Part shown: positions 9,212 through 18,585 of the stretch, piece after piece | How the letters are laid out: each line of letters begins with the position of its first letter | Position numbering within the stretch: position 1 is the first letter of the stretch | Assembly (NCBI GenBank): GCA_017484085.1 | Contig: JAFUTW010000010.1 | Location: forward strand, 1 to 64,000 | DNA length: 64,000 bases | Direction: 5' to 3' | From: Clostridia bacterium | GTDB lineage: Bacteria; Bacillota; Clostridia; Christensenellales; Aristaeellaceae | Made by a program: the position numbers and the translations under genes | The notes under the pieces: generated by a model | What the model saw: only the letters and a program-made list of their open reading frames with translations | What the model was told of the DNA's origin: nothing | Databases searched by the model: none

Positions 9212-10978
9212 TCAGGCCTGTGAGGAGCTGACCTTCCAGCCGGCCGCCTCCCGCCGCTCGCTGATGAAGTCCCGGTAGAGGCCTTCCTGCGCCGAGAGCT
9301 CGGCATGCGTGCCCTGCTGGACGATCTTGCCGTGGTCTACGACGAGGATCTGGTCTGCGTGTTCCACGGTCTTCAGCCGGTGGGCGATCATGATGACCGT
9401 CTTCTCTTTGGTCAGGGCCTGGATCGCGCGCGTCAGCTCGTTTTCGTTTTCGGGATCGACATTGGCCGTGGCCTCGTCCAGAAAGATGACGGGGGCGTCC
9501 TTCATCATGGCGCGGGCGATGGAAATGCGCTGGCGCTCGCCGCCGGACAGGCTCGCGCCGCCTTCCCCGATCACCGTGTCATAGCCGTCCGGGAGGGCGG
9601 TGATGAAATCGTGGCAGCAGGCTTTTTTCGCTGCGGCGATGACCTCATCCATGCCGGCTTCCGGCTTTCCGAAGCGGATGTTGGCTGCGATGGTGTCATG
9701 GAACAGATAGACGTTCTGAAAGACGAAGGAGAAGTTTTTCATCAGGCTGTCCATCTCGTACGTCCGCACGTCGTGCCCGCCCAGGGTCACGGATCCTTCG
9801 TCTACATCCCAGAAACGCGCGAGCAGGTTTACAAGCGTGGTTTTGCCGCCGCCGGAGGGGCCGACGATGGCCGTCGTGGTCTTTTCCGGGATCCGAAGGG
9901 TGATGCCGTCGATGATCTTTCGCCGGTCATAGGAAAATGCAATCTCTTTCGCGCCGATGTCTGTGCAGGCCGGCGCGATTTCTTTGCCCGAAAGATCCAT
10001 CTGCGGCGCCGAAAGGATCTCCTGGGCGCGGGAGACGCTGGCATCCACGACGCGCAGCAGGGCGGAGTAGTTGCCGGCCGTTTCAAGGCTCGCATAGACG
10101 ATGAAGGACGAAATCACCATGAGGATCGCGGTGAGGGCATCCATGGTCCCGCGCACGTAGAACAGGCAGGAAAGGGCCGTCATGGCTGTGCCGGTGAGCT
10201 TGGAGATGAAGGTCTGCGCCGTCATGCGGGGGATGAGCGTCATCTCCATGTCCGTATTCACCTTCACGTTTTCGCGGATGGCGTCGTTCAGTTCACCGCT
10301 TTTTACGCCTGTCAGGTGATAGGCTTTGACCTCGGCCATCCCCTGAAGGTATTCCAGCACCTTTTCCACCAGCTTTTCGTCTGCGGCGACCTTTTTGGAA
10401 GCCATCCTTCCGGAAGCTTTCTGCAGCCCGCTGTTCATCACCAGGAAGAGGCCGAAGCCGAGGAGCAGCGTAAGCGCGATGCGCCAGTCGAAGAAAGCGA
10501 GCATGACGATGATGAGCAGCGTGGTCAAAAGGCCCTGCGCAACCATCATGATGACGCGCGTCGCCACGTTTTCCAGGCTCTCCATCACGTTGGTGGTGAC
10601 AGAGGTGATCTGGCCCAGGCTGTTGCGGTTGAAGTAGCCCATGGGGAGATACCGCATATGCTCTGCGATTTCGATGCGCTTCATCGCGCAGGTATCGTAA
10701 CCCGCCTCCGTCTGCAGCATGGTCGACTTGGCTTTGATGAGATCGCTGCCGAGGATGCTGAGGAGCATGATGCCCAGGCTCAGCAGGATGTCGGCCCCGG
10801 TAATGCCGCCGTTGCCGCCCGCCTCTGCGGGGAGCATCGCGCGCACCATGACGGCAATGGCGGGGATCTTCAGCGCCTCAAACAGGGCAAGCAGGACGCC
10901 CAGCCAGATAGAGGCTACGAATTTCCTGCGGTTCTCTTTCCCGCAGAAATCGAAAAACCGACGGATGACCTTAAGCAT
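9212..10978 (-). CDS. ABC exporter half-transporter (second of a pair), ATP-binding/permease
   Basis: A 588-residue fused transporter: a six-helix membrane domain (about 20-310) and a nucleotide-binding domain with Walker A GPSGGGKT (373-380), signature LSGGE, Walker B VIFLDEATA and an H-loop MIAHR. Its ATG overlaps the end of the upstream exporter gene by 8 bases, so the two are probably coupled and form a heterodimer. The pair resembles YbtP/YbtQ or IrtA/IrtB-like and multidrug exporter-fold proteins; the cargo cannot be read from sequence. Confidence 0.85.
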   Translation of the reverse strand: MLKVIRRFFDFCGKENRRKFVASIWLGVLLALFEALKIPAIAVMVRAMLPAEAGGNGGITGADILLSLGIMLLSILGSDLIKAKSTMLQTEAGYDTCAMKRIEIAEHMRYLPMGYFNRNSLGQITSVTTNVMESLENVATRVIMMVAQGLLTTLLIIVMLAFFDWRIALTLLLGFGLFLVMNSGLQKASGRMASKKVAADEKLVEKVLEYLQGMAEVKAYHLTGVKSGELNDAIRENVKVNTDMEMTLIPRMTAQTFISKLTGTAMTALSCLFYVRGTMDALTAILMVISSFIVYASLETAGNYSALLRVVDASVSRAQEILSAPQMDLSGKEIAPACTDIGAKEIAFSYDRRKIIDGITLRIPEKTTTAIVGPSGGGKTTLVNLLARFWDVDEGSVTLGGHDVRTYEMDSLMKNFSFVFQNVYLFHDTIAANIRFGKPEAGMDEVIAAAKKACCHDFITALPDGYDTVIGEGGASLSGGERQRISIARAMMKDAPVIFLDEATANVDPENENELTRAIQALTKEKTVIMIAHRLKTVEHADQILVVDHGKIVQQGTHAELSAQEGLYRDFISERREAAGWKVSSSQA

Positions 10979-12722
10979 GGTCCTTCACCTCCATATGGGC
11001 GTTCCACATCTTTTCATAAAGGCCGTGGTGGGAGAGCAGCGCCTCATGTGTCCCGCTGTCCTCGATGCGTCCGTCGTTGATGACGTAGATGCAGTCCGCG
11101 TCAGTGATGGTGCTGAGCCGGTGGGCGATGACGATCAGCGTCTTGCCCCGGGTCAGCCGGGAGACGGAGCGCTGGATGACCGCCTCGTTTTCCGGATCGG
11201 TATAGGCGGTGGCTTCATCCAGGATGACGATGGGCGCGGCTTTCAGCATCGCGCGGGCGATGGAGATGCGCTGGCGCTCTCCGCCGGACAGGTGTCCGCC
11301 GGAGGAGCCGACAAGCGTATCGTACCCGTTTTCCAGGCCCATGATGAAATTGTGACAGCCGCTTTGCCTTGCGGCCTCCTCCACCTCGGCATCGGTGGCG
11401 CCTGCACGGCCCAGACGGATGTTCTCCCGGACGGTCATGTTGAAGAGATAGTTGTCCTGGGAGACGTAGGCGATCTTGTCCGCATAGGCTTCCTGCGGGA
11501 TCTCGCGGATGTCCGTCCCGCCCAGCGTGACGGAGCCGCTGCCTGCATCCCACAGGGAGGCGATCAGCCGGGCAATGGTGCTCTTGCCGCTGCCGGAGGG
11601 CCCCACCAGCGCGATGAAGCTGCCCTCGGGTACGGTCAGGCTGATATCATGCAGCACTTCCTTGTCCTTGTAGGTGAAGCAGACGTCCTTCAGCACAAGG
11701 CTGTTTTCCGCCGGCACAGGCCCGCTGACGGGCCGCTGCATCTCCGGCGCTTCCAGGATGCTGCGCACCTCCCCGAAGATCGTGCCCATCGTGCGCACAT
11801 CGTCGGAGTAGCTCATCAGGGTGATCAGCGGGGTGATAAGGCCTACGGAAAGGATGATCACCGTGATGAAATCCCGGGAGGACAGCGTACCGCCCTTGAC
11901 CAGGAGACCGCCGACGGGCAGCACGGAGACCATGGTGGCAGGCATGACCACCATCGCAAAGGTAAAGGGGATGATGGAGGCGCGCATCCAGCCGATGAAG
12001 GCATCTGCCGCTGCGTGCGCATCCCGCACAAACCGCTCATAGCTGGATTTGGTTTTGCCGAAGACCTTGATGACCTGGATGCCGCTGATGTACTCCACGG
12101 CTGTGTCATTCAGCGCTTTTGTATTGTCGATGGTCTTCTGGTAGAACTTCATGCTGCCTGCCATCATCCAGATGTAGAAGGCCATGCCCAGGGGAACGGT
12201 CGCCAGGCTGGCCAGCCCCATTCGCCAGTCGATGGTGAAGATGTAGACGGTGATGACGACGGGAATCAGCAGGTTTGCCGTAAACTCCGGCACGATGTGC
12301 GCCAGTGTCGTCTCAATGCTGTCGATGCGCTCGATCAGCGTATTTTTCAGCGCGCCGGAACTCTGCTCCAGCACGGCTCCAAGAGGCATGCGGCTCAGCT
12401 TGTCCGTGCAGCGCTTGCGGATCTCGCCCAGCACGGCGAAGGTGGCTCTGTGGCTGGTTGCCGTGGAAAAAGCATGGCACAGCACGCGCGCCAGCCACAG
12501 CAGGGCGATGACGGCGGAACGCGACAGGTAGTAAGCCGGGTCCTTTTGGCCTTCCATCAGCCCGCGGACGATGCCGATGACCACAAAGTACGGCGCGACC
12601 GAAAAGGCGACGCCTGCTATGGCGAGGGCTACGCTGAGGACGTACTGCCCGCGGTGTGGTCCGGCCTGGGAGAGCACCCAGGCGATGGGGGAGGGGGATT
12701 TCTGCTTTGTCGATCCTTCCAT
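10971..12722 (-). CDS. ABC exporter half-transporter (first of a pair), ATP-binding/permease
   Basis: A 583-residue fused membrane/ATPase protein with Walker A GPSGSGKS, LSGGERQRIS signature, Walker B IVILDEATA and an H-loop VIAHRLS. The start is ATG 12722: CGGAG lies eight bases upstream, whereas the in-frame TTG at 12728 is too close to it. It is the first gene of a two-gene operon with the 9212-10978 exporter. A perfect 8-bp-arm palindrome lies 33-50 bases upstream, likely controlling the operon. Cargo is not predictable; the two ATPase sites both look intact. Confidence 0.85.
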   Translation of the reverse strand: MEGSTKQKSPSPIAWVLSQAGPHRGQYVLSVALAIAGVAFSVAPYFVVIGIVRGLMEGQKDPAYYLSRSAVIALLWLARVLCHAFSTATSHRATFAVLGEIRKRCTDKLSRMPLGAVLEQSSGALKNTLIERIDSIETTLAHIVPEFTANLLIPVVITVYIFTIDWRMGLASLATVPLGMAFYIWMMAGSMKFYQKTIDNTKALNDTAVEYISGIQVIKVFGKTKSSYERFVRDAHAAADAFIGWMRASIIPFTFAMVVMPATMVSVLPVGGLLVKGGTLSSRDFITVIILSVGLITPLITLMSYSDDVRTMGTIFGEVRSILEAPEMQRPVSGPVPAENSLVLKDVCFTYKDKEVLHDISLTVPEGSFIALVGPSGSGKSTIARLIASLWDAGSGSVTLGGTDIREIPQEAYADKIAYVSQDNYLFNMTVRENIRLGRAGATDAEVEEAARQSGCHNFIMGLENGYDTLVGSSGGHLSGGERQRISIARAMLKAAPIVILDEATAYTDPENEAVIQRSVSRLTRGKTLIVIAHRLSTITDADCIYVINDGRIEDSGTHEALLSHHGLYEKMWNAHMEVKDHA

Positions 12723-12754
12723 AAGCAATTCTCCGTTCTCTTGTTGAATATAAA

Positions 12755-12772
12755 AGTTAGATAAATCTAACT
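12755..12772. promoter_or_regulatory. Operator-like palindrome upstream of the ABC exporters
   Basis: AGTTAGAT-AA-ATCTAACT, perfect 8-base arms around a 2-base centre. It contains GTTAG-N6-CTAAC, the same element found at 7994-8009. On the minus strand a TATATT (12752-12747) immediately downstream could be the -10 box, so a bound repressor would block RNA polymerase. Confidence 0.6.
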
Positions 12773-13073
12773 AATAGGTCTGAAACAGGCCTGCTCCGGT
12801 CCGGAAAGCAGGCTTTAAAAAGAATCCATATTGAGAAACCTTGGTTTTGAAGCTGCCATCACGCGGCAGGGTTCGCCTCGAGGGCGAATTTTGTTCGTCA
12901 ACACTAACTTTATCACAAACGGGAAACGGTGTAAAGAGGCGGAAGGGGGTCTGCGCGATTTGCCATTTGACATACGGCCGGCTGCTTGCCATAATAAGCG
13001 CGGGTCATGCTTCGGCAGGCTGCTTTTGCAAACAGCAAGGCTGTGAATCGGCCCGGATTTGAAGGTGCGGCGA
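12773..13073. other. Intergenic region between the ABC exporters and the YdeI-like gene
   Basis: About 300 bases without a convincing gene. It holds a short hairpin TTCGCC/GGCGAA (12872-12888) followed by TTTTGTT, and a plus-strand promoter at 12967-12995. Short overlapping frames on both strands here have no ribosome site or recognisable protein. Confidence 0.5.
12967..12995 (+). promoter_or_regulatory. Promoter of the YdeI-like gene
   Basis: TTGACA (12967-12972), 17-base spacer, CATAAT (12990-12995), about 80 bases before the gene. Confidence 0.65.
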
Positions 13074-13646
13074 GTGACGGAGAACAATGTTCTTGAGGTG
13101 AAAAACCGGAAGGCGTTCAGGGCATGGCTTGCCCTGCATTCTTCGGATGAAAAGGGGTGCTGGGTCGCTCTTCTGCGCGGCAGGCCGACGGATCCGGACG
13201 CCTTCTACTATCTGGATGCCGTGGAGGAAGCCCTGTGCTACGGCTGGATCGACAGCACGCAGAAGAACGTGGGCGGCGTCAGGCTGCAGCGCTTCGGCCC
13301 GCGAAAAAAGAACAGCCCCTGGACCGAACTGAACAAGGAGCGTGTGCGCAGGCTGGAGAAGCTGGGCCTGATGACGGATGCCGGCCGGGCGGCCCTGCCT
13401 GCGATGGGCGCACGGAGCTTCCGGGTGGATCCGGATATCGAGCGCGCGCTGAAAAAAGCGCGGGTATGGACGAGGTTCCGGTCGTTTCCGCCGCTCTATC
13501 AGCGCGTTCGGGCTTACAACGTGGCATTTTACAAAAAGCGCGACGAAGGGATGTACGAAAAGGCGCTAGCCCATCTGGTCGAAGAGACGAAGAAGGGCCG
13601 CCTGTATGGCGAATGGAACGACTACGGCCGGCTGCTGGACTACTGA
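13074..13646 (+). CDS. YdeI/OmpD-associated family protein
   Basis: About 190 residues, the usual length of this family. Recognisable features are the opening VLEVKNRKAFRAWL, EEALCYGWIDS (about 58-68), RFGPRKKNSPWTELN and a basic C-terminal half with ALKKARVWTRF. The family is widespread and poorly characterised, sometimes annotated as bacteriocin-protection protein. The start is uncertain: TTG 13059, GTG 13065 and GTG 13074 are all in frame; GTG 13074 is chosen because family members begin a few residues before the VLE motif and GAAGG lies about 8 bases upstream. Confidence 0.75.
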   Translation: MTENNVLEVKNRKAFRAWLALHSSDEKGCWVALLRGRPTDPDAFYYLDAVEEALCYGWIDSTQKNVGGVRLQRFGPRKKNSPWTELNKERVRRLEKLGLMTDAGRAALPAMGARSFRVDPDIERALKKARVWTRFRSFPPLYQRVRAYNVAFYKKRDEGMYEKALAHLVEETKKGRLYGEWNDYGRLLDY

Positions 13647-13761
13647 ATACGGCTTGCGGCGAACTGGAAAAAGTACGGGCTGAATTGAAGAAGAGGGTCA
13701 GGGGATAAAACAGCCGGATGCATCGTCTAATGATTGAATCGAAACAAAGGGGGAATGTGAA

Positions 13762-14238
13762 ATGAAGAAGAATACTTTGCTTGCACTTGTGGCAGCGGCG
13801 ATCCTTATGCTGGGGAGCGCCTGGACCGTTCAGGCGGAGATCATTCCCGCCTACGGCGAGGGGCAGACCGGCCTTGAGGCCGTGGTGCTGTGCGAAGAGC
13901 TGACGGTGCGTGAAATGCCCGGCGCTTCTTCCGGAGCCGTGCAGAAACTGAAATACGGTACCCGGTTTATCGTGCAGCCGCAGACGGGCGGCTGGGCCCG
14001 GTGCTTTCTTTCGGATGCCCTGGACGCTGGCCCTGCAGGCTGGGTAAATGAGGATTATCTCGCGATCGACCCCGCCTGGTACCGGACGGAGACGAGCACG
14101 CCGGTATACGCCTGGAATGAGACGACGGCGCCCAAAGTCGCCCTGCTTGGCAGGAATACCACACTGCCCATCCTGAAGGAAGAAGGAGACTGGCTCATCG
14201 TCAGCCTGCGCGGCGCGGCCGGATGGATCCACAAATGA
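13762..14238 (+). CDS. Secreted SH3b-like domain protein
   Basis: A 158-residue protein with a signal peptide (residues 1 to about 25, ending VQAE). The mature part looks like two SH3b-type beta modules: ELTVREMPGASSGAVQKLKYGT with a GGWARC element, then VYAWNETTAPKVALLGRNTTLPI with GDWLIVSLRGAAGWIH. Such domains bind cell-wall peptides or act as generic extracellular modules. No catalytic domain is attached. GGGGG precedes the ATG. Role unknown. Confidence 0.7.
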   Translation: MKKNTLLALVAAAILMLGSAWTVQAEIIPAYGEGQTGLEAVVLCEELTVREMPGASSGAVQKLKYGTRFIVQPQTGGWARCFLSDALDAGPAGWVNEDYLAIDPAWYRTETSTPVYAWNETTAPKVALLGRNTTLPILKEEGDWLIVSLRGAAGWIHK

Positions 14239-14299
14239 CACGGTCTGCCCTGAAGCCGGGACGGGAGGGCCTGATGCAATTGCTTCAGCATAAGACGGT

Positions 14300-14752
14300 A
14301 TGAGAATCATCATTGATGCGGATGCCTGCCCGGTGACGCGGATCGCCGAGCGTGTGGCAAAGGAGTATGGCCTTCCGGTAGTGCTGCTGTGCGATACGAA
14401 CCACATGCTGTCCTCGGATTACAGCGAAATCCGGGTGATCGATGCAGGTGCGGACGCCGTTGACATCGCGCTGATCAATCTGTGCCGGGCGGGCGACATC
14501 GTCATTACGCAGGATTACGGCGTTGCAGCGCTGGCGCTGGGCAAAGGGGCCAAAGCGATCCATCAGAGTGGACGACGGTACACGGATGAGAACATCGAAG
14601 GGCTGCTGATGGAGCGGCATATGGCAAAGACGGCGCGCCGAAAAAGCAAAAACCACCTGAAGGGCCCGCCGAAAAGGACCGAGGAGGACGACCGGAGGTT
14701 TGAAGAGAGTTTCCGGAAACTGCTGAAAAGCAGTCTTCGGCCGATTGGCTGA
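14300..14752 (+). CDS. YaiI/YqxD family protein (DUF188)
   Basis: A 150-residue protein, family-typical length. The signature DADACPV is at residues 6-12, with VDIALINLCRAGDIVITQDYGVAALAL in the middle and a basic tail containing KGPPKRTEEDD. The fold is PIN-like; a nuclease role is suspected but unproven. It lies in a loosely packed co-directional gene run. Confidence 0.88.
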   Translation: MRIIIDADACPVTRIAERVAKEYGLPVVLLCDTNHMLSSDYSEIRVIDAGADAVDIALINLCRAGDIVITQDYGVAALALGKGAKAIHQSGRRYTDENIEGLLMERHMAKTARRKSKNHLKGPPKRTEEDDRRFEESFRKLLKSSLRPIG

Positions 14753-14779
14753 AGACCGCTTGAAAAGGGGGTGAGATCC

Positions 14780-15136
14780 ATGTCTGAAGACGTGAAGCCG
14801 CAGAGTATTGACGCGTATATCTGTGCACAGGACGAAAGGATACAGCCCGTACTTCGCGAGCTTCGCTCTGTCCTTCGCAGCGCGCTGCCGGAAGCGGAGG
14901 AGCGGATATCCTGGTCGATGCCCACCTATTGGAAAGGACGGAACATCCTCCACTTTGCTGCGGCCGGAAAGCATCTGGGCCTGTATCCCGGCGGCGAGGC
15001 GACAGCCGTTTTTGCGGAGGAACTGACAGGCTACAGCGTGAGCAGGGGGGCCATCCGGCTTCCTTATGACCGGCCGCTGCCGGAGGCGCTGATCCGGAAA
15101 ATAGCCTGCTTTTGTTACGAAAGGTATGCCAAATAA
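14780..15136 (+). CDS. DUF1801 / YdhG-like protein (frataxin-like iron chaperone family)
   Basis: A 118-residue protein. The family pattern is seen in the N-terminal IDAYICAQDERIQPVLRELR, central EERISWSMPTYWKGR and LHFAAAGKHLGLYPG segments and the C-terminal RLPYDRPLPEALIRKI. Members have been called intracellular iron chaperones, but this is weakly supported. ATG 14780 follows AAAGGGGGTGA; a GTG at 14771 is part of that site. Confidence 0.82.
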   Translation: MSEDVKPQSIDAYICAQDERIQPVLRELRSVLRSALPEAEERISWSMPTYWKGRNILHFAAAGKHLGLYPGGEATAVFAEELTGYSVSRGAIRLPYDRPLPEALIRKIACFCYERYAK

Positions 15137-15172
15137 AAAATGCAGATGACAGGTCACCGGAGGAACGGGAAA

Positions 15173-15772
15173 ATGGATGCCGCTGTGTATATCCACGGTA
15201 AGAACGGCAGCGCACAGGAAGCGGAGCATTACAAGCCGCTGCTGCCGTCTATGGACGTGATCGGCCTTGAATACGAAGGCTCCCTGCCGTGGACGGCAGG
15301 AAAAGAAATCCACGAAGCGATCCGTGCCCTGAAGGCGGAATATGACGGCATTACCGTCATTGCGAACAGTATCGGAGCCTTCTTTACCATGCATGCAGAT
15401 GTCGAAAGACTTGTGAGCCGCGCGTTTTTCATCTCGCCTGTCGTCGATATGGAGCAGCTCATTGCAGAAATGATGAGGTGGGAGAAGGTCACCGAAGCGG
15501 AGCTGCGGGAAAGAGGGACAATCCGGACCGGATTCGGCGAGGAACTGTCGTGGGAGGTCCTTTCCTATGTCCGGAGCCATCCTGCGCGCTGGAGTGTGCC
15601 GACCGATATCCTGTACGGGGGCAGGGACAGCCTGACATCGCTTCATACGATCACTGCTTTTGCCCGGGAGCATAACGCAGGCCTGACCGTTATGGAGGAC
15701 GGCGAGCACTGGTTCCATACTGAGGAGCAGATGCGCTTTCTGGATGAATGGATGAGGCGCAAAAGCAGCTGA
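15173..15772 (+). CDS. Alpha/beta-hydrolase-like protein
   Basis: A 199-residue protein. YIHGKNGSAQE near the start gives the oxyanion-type loop, VIANSIGAFFTM supplies the nucleophile elbow (the serine within N-S-I-G), DILYGGRDSLT could hold the acid, and DGEHWFH the histidine. This gives a complete candidate Ser-Asp-His triad in a compact single-domain hydrolase. Substrate unknown. ATG 15173 has GGAGG at 15159-15163; an upstream ATG at 15140 lies before that site. Confidence 0.72.
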   Translation: MDAAVYIHGKNGSAQEAEHYKPLLPSMDVIGLEYEGSLPWTAGKEIHEAIRALKAEYDGITVIANSIGAFFTMHADVERLVSRAFFISPVVDMEQLIAEMMRWEKVTEAELRERGTIRTGFGEELSWEVLSYVRSHPARWSVPTDILYGGRDSLTSLHTITAFAREHNAGLTVMEDGEHWFHTEEQMRFLDEWMRRKSS

Positions 15773-15809
15773 ACGGACACAGTCAAAAACAGAAATTCAC
15801 GGAGGAAGA

Positions 15810-16259
15810 ATGGCAGAACTGAAAGCCATAACAGAGGAAAACTTCATTGACGCGTTTAACCTGAAGCTTGCGCCGGAGCAGGAGAAGTTCGTCTCTCACC
15901 CGGTACGGAGCCTGGCGCAGGCTTACGTTTACAGAGACCAGTGCCAGCCGTTCGGCATCTTTGCGGAGGGCAGGATGGTCGGGTATGTCATGGTGATTTA
16001 CGATTATGACGTGCCGGAGTATGACATCTGGCATATGATGATCGACAAAGAGGAACAGGGGCGCGGCTACGGCAGCGAAGCCCTGGACAGGGTGATCGGA
16101 TACATCCGGACGAAACCCTTCGGGGATTCGGACAGGATCGCCCTGACGTGCAACAAGGACAATGCCGCAGCCCGAAGGCTGTACGAGAAAAAGGGCTTTG
16201 CGGCGACCGGAGTCGAAGACGGGGACGAAATCGAAATGGTTTTGAGGCTGGAGGCATAA
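15810..16259 (+). CDS. GNAT-family N-acetyltransferase
   Basis: A 149-residue acetyltransferase. Motif A, the acetyl-CoA pyrophosphate loop, reads EEQGRGYGSEAL, preceded by IWHMMIDKE, and motif B is NAAARRLYEKKGF near the C-terminus. It resembles diamine/spermidine-type GNATs (SpeG/Bltd-like) in length and layout, but substrate cannot be assigned. GGAGG precedes the ATG. Confidence 0.85.
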   Translation: MAELKAITEENFIDAFNLKLAPEQEKFVSHPVRSLAQAYVYRDQCQPFGIFAEGRMVGYVMVIYDYDVPEYDIWHMMIDKEEQGRGYGSEALDRVIGYIRTKPFGDSDRIALTCNKDNAAARRLYEKKGFAATGVEDGDEIEMVLRLEA

Positions 16260-16317
16260 AGCCGGGCTGCGGAAAGGCAACGCTTCGTGCGTGCCGCAAT
16301 GGAAACGGAGGACGGAC

Positions 16318-17793
16318 ATGAAGGTTTTTGTGGGCGGCATGGATGCCGAATGCAACGAGCACGTATCCAAGGTCATCAGGCTAAACGATATCCACCTGCT
16401 CCGCGGGGATGAATGCGCGGACGCGCTGAATATCCGTGAAGAGTTTGAAGCCGCGGGGATCGGCGTGATCGGCGGCCTGTACGCCCATGCGGGGCCGACG
16501 GGCATGATCAGCCGGGAAGCGTTTGAGACGATCTCCGCGGAGCTGCTGCACCGGGTGAAGGAGCACCTTCGCGAAATCGACGGCATCTATCTGAAGCTTC
16601 ACGGGGCCAGCGGCATCAAGGACCTGGATGAAGTATCCGGGGAGCATGTGCTGGTAAAGCGCCTGCGCCGGATCGTGGGGCAATACATGCCCATCGCGGT
16701 GGTGCAGGACCCGCACGGCAACATGACGAAGGAATTTGCCGAATCCGTGAACATCGTACGCTGCTACCGCGAATCTCCGCACATCGATACGGTGGAAACC
16801 GGGAAGACCGTCGCGCGCAAGCTGGCGGATCTGATGGAAAACCGCCGCCCCATGAAGCCCATCGTCTTCAAGCTGCCCATGCTGCTGGGCGGAGAACAGA
16901 GCATGTCCGCCGAGGAACCCATGGTGACCATCAACCGGATGCTGGATGAGGCGGAAAAGGATCCGGCGGTCTTCTCGGCGTGCTTTTACATCGGCTATCT
17001 GAGCCATGACGACGACAAGCTGGGCGCTGCGGTGGTCGTCGTTCCTGACAGGCCGGAGGACGAGGCCCGGTGCAGGCAGCAGGGGGAGCGCATCGCGCGC
17101 GCCGTCTGGGCGCTGCGCGGTGAATTCGGCTTCAAAGGGAATTTTGCCCCGCCGGAGGAAGCCGTGCTGCGGACCCTGAAAGAAGGCGTAAAAACCGCCG
17201 TGATCACAGACCTGGGGGATAACTGCGGCGCCGGCTCCATGGGAGAGCAGACGGTGCTGCTCCGGTACATGCTGAAGCACTGGCAGGGCGGAAAGAAGGT
17301 TCTCTTCGCCGGCATCCGGGATACCGGAGCGCATGCCCTGCTTGGCGGCCTGCCGGTGGGCAGCAGCGTATCCTTTGACCTGGGGGCCGGCGAGGACGAG
17401 GGCTCCGCTCCGGTGCACATCGAGGGTGCGGTGATCCAGCGCGGCGATGCGTACAAGGGATACGGCAACGCCGTCTTTATGGGGCGGAAGGTCGGAGAGG
17501 TATCCACCGTACGGGTGAAGGGGACGCTGATCGACATCATGGTGCTGGACACCAACCTGCAGTACGGGCATCCCTACGAATTCACGCGGGCGGGGCTGGA
17601 CTTTCATGATTACGACATCGTTGTGGCCAAAATGGGCTATCTGGATACCTACCTCATCCCGGAAACCCGGTACCACTGCATGGCGGTGACGGACGGGCCC
17701 ACCGCGCAGGAACCGCAGAAATTCGACTTCAAGCGCGTTTACCGGCCCATTTGGCCGCTGGACGATGTAAAGGAACTGCGGTACATCGAGTGA
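16318..17793 (+). CDS. M81 family metallopeptidase (MlrC-like)
   Basis: A 491-residue protein of the MlrC/DUF1485 family, named after the microcystin-degradation protein. The N-terminal domain carries the metal-binding pattern seen as YAHAGPTG, LKLHGAS and DPHGNM (histidine and aspartate residues), and the C-terminal MlrC domain contains TDLGDNCGAGSMGEQ. These proteins hydrolyse amide or cyclic amide-like small molecules; in gut bacteria the substrate is unknown. ATG 16318 is chosen because GGAGG lies seven bases upstream. The gene at 17824 follows after 30 bases. Confidence 0.85.
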   Translation: MKVFVGGMDAECNEHVSKVIRLNDIHLLRGDECADALNIREEFEAAGIGVIGGLYAHAGPTGMISREAFETISAELLHRVKEHLREIDGIYLKLHGASGIKDLDEVSGEHVLVKRLRRIVGQYMPIAVVQDPHGNMTKEFAESVNIVRCYRESPHIDTVETGKTVARKLADLMENRRPMKPIVFKLPMLLGGEQSMSAEEPMVTINRMLDEAEKDPAVFSACFYIGYLSHDDDKLGAAVVVVPDRPEDEARCRQQGERIARAVWALRGEFGFKGNFAPPEEAVLRTLKEGVKTAVITDLGDNCGAGSMGEQTVLLRYMLKHWQGGKKVLFAGIRDTGAHALLGGLPVGSSVSFDLGAGEDEGSAPVHIEGAVIQRGDAYKGYGNAVFMGRKVGEVSTVRVKGTLIDIMVLDTNLQYGHPYEFTRAGLDFHDYDIVVAKMGYLDTYLIPETRYHCMAVTDGPTAQEPQKFDFKRVYRPIWPLDDVKELRYIE

Positions 17794-17823
17794 CCACGCT
17801 AAAAGAGATCAGCGGAGTAGTAA

Positions 17824-18480
17824 ATGAGAAAACAGATCATCGCCGAATGGTTCAGGATAGCAGCCGGATTGTTCATCTTTGCTTTCGGCGTGCATCTCAC
17901 GATTTTTGCCAATATCGGGCTGGCCCCGTGGGACTGCCTCGGCATGGGGATCTCCCTCCATACGCCGCTTAATTACGGCATTTCCATGACGCTGATCGCT
18001 TTAACGGTCCTCGGGATCGATCTCCTGCTCAGGGAAAAGATCGGCTTTGGCACGATCATCGATGCATTGCTGACCGGAAACTTTGTCCAGCTGTTCAACA
18101 GCGTGAATCCGCTGGCGTACAACACCCGCCTGTGGAGCGGGCTCCTCATCATGGTGACGGGCTTTGTCTTCATGGCGCTCGGAATGGCCGTTTATATGAA
18201 GTGCGCCCAGGGCTGCGGGCCGAGGGACGCCCTTCTGGTCGGCATGGGCAAGCGGATGCCCCGGATCCCGATCGGCTTCGTCGCAGTGCTCCTGTGGTCG
18301 GCAGTGCTTCTGATCGGGTGGCTTCTCGGAGGCCCGGTCGGCATCGGTACGGTCGTCAGCACCTTCGGAGCGGGGCCCGTGATGCAGATCGTGTATACGC
18401 TCATACGGTTTGAGCCGAGAACGGTGAGGCACAGGGGGATCGCGGAAGTCTATGGATTGCTGGTGGGAAATAACCGGTAA
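17824..18480 (+). CDS. YczE/YyaS/YitT-family membrane protein
   Basis: A 218-residue membrane protein with about five or six hydrophobic segments. The family pattern is GLFIFAFGVHLTIFANIGLAPWD near the start (aspartate after PW) and AQGCGPRDALLVGM in the middle. Bacillus YczE influences surfactin production; the general function is unknown. It directly follows the MlrC-like gene. Confidence 0.82.
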   Translation: MRKQIIAEWFRIAAGLFIFAFGVHLTIFANIGLAPWDCLGMGISLHTPLNYGISMTLIALTVLGIDLLLREKIGFGTIIDALLTGNFVQLFNSVNPLAYNTRLWSGLLIMVTGFVFMALGMAVYMKCAQGCGPRDALLVGMGKRMPRIPIGFVAVLLWSAVLLIGWLLGGPVGIGTVVSTFGAGPVMQIVYTLIRFEPRTVRHRGIAEVYGLLVGNNR

Positions 18481-18585
18481 ACGGACCGGCCCTTTTAAGC
18501 CGGACCGCACGGCGGTGAAGAATTCCGTATGCAGGATTACACAGGATCGCATTGAAAAGCAGAAATCACGAAAGGAAGACATAAG

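Noticed and set aside
10719..12764. Long plus-strand open frame (over 650 codons) opposite the ABC exporter gene
   Set aside because: The minus-strand frame carries full ABC motifs; the plus frame is Asp/His/Gly-rich mirror sequence without any family signature.
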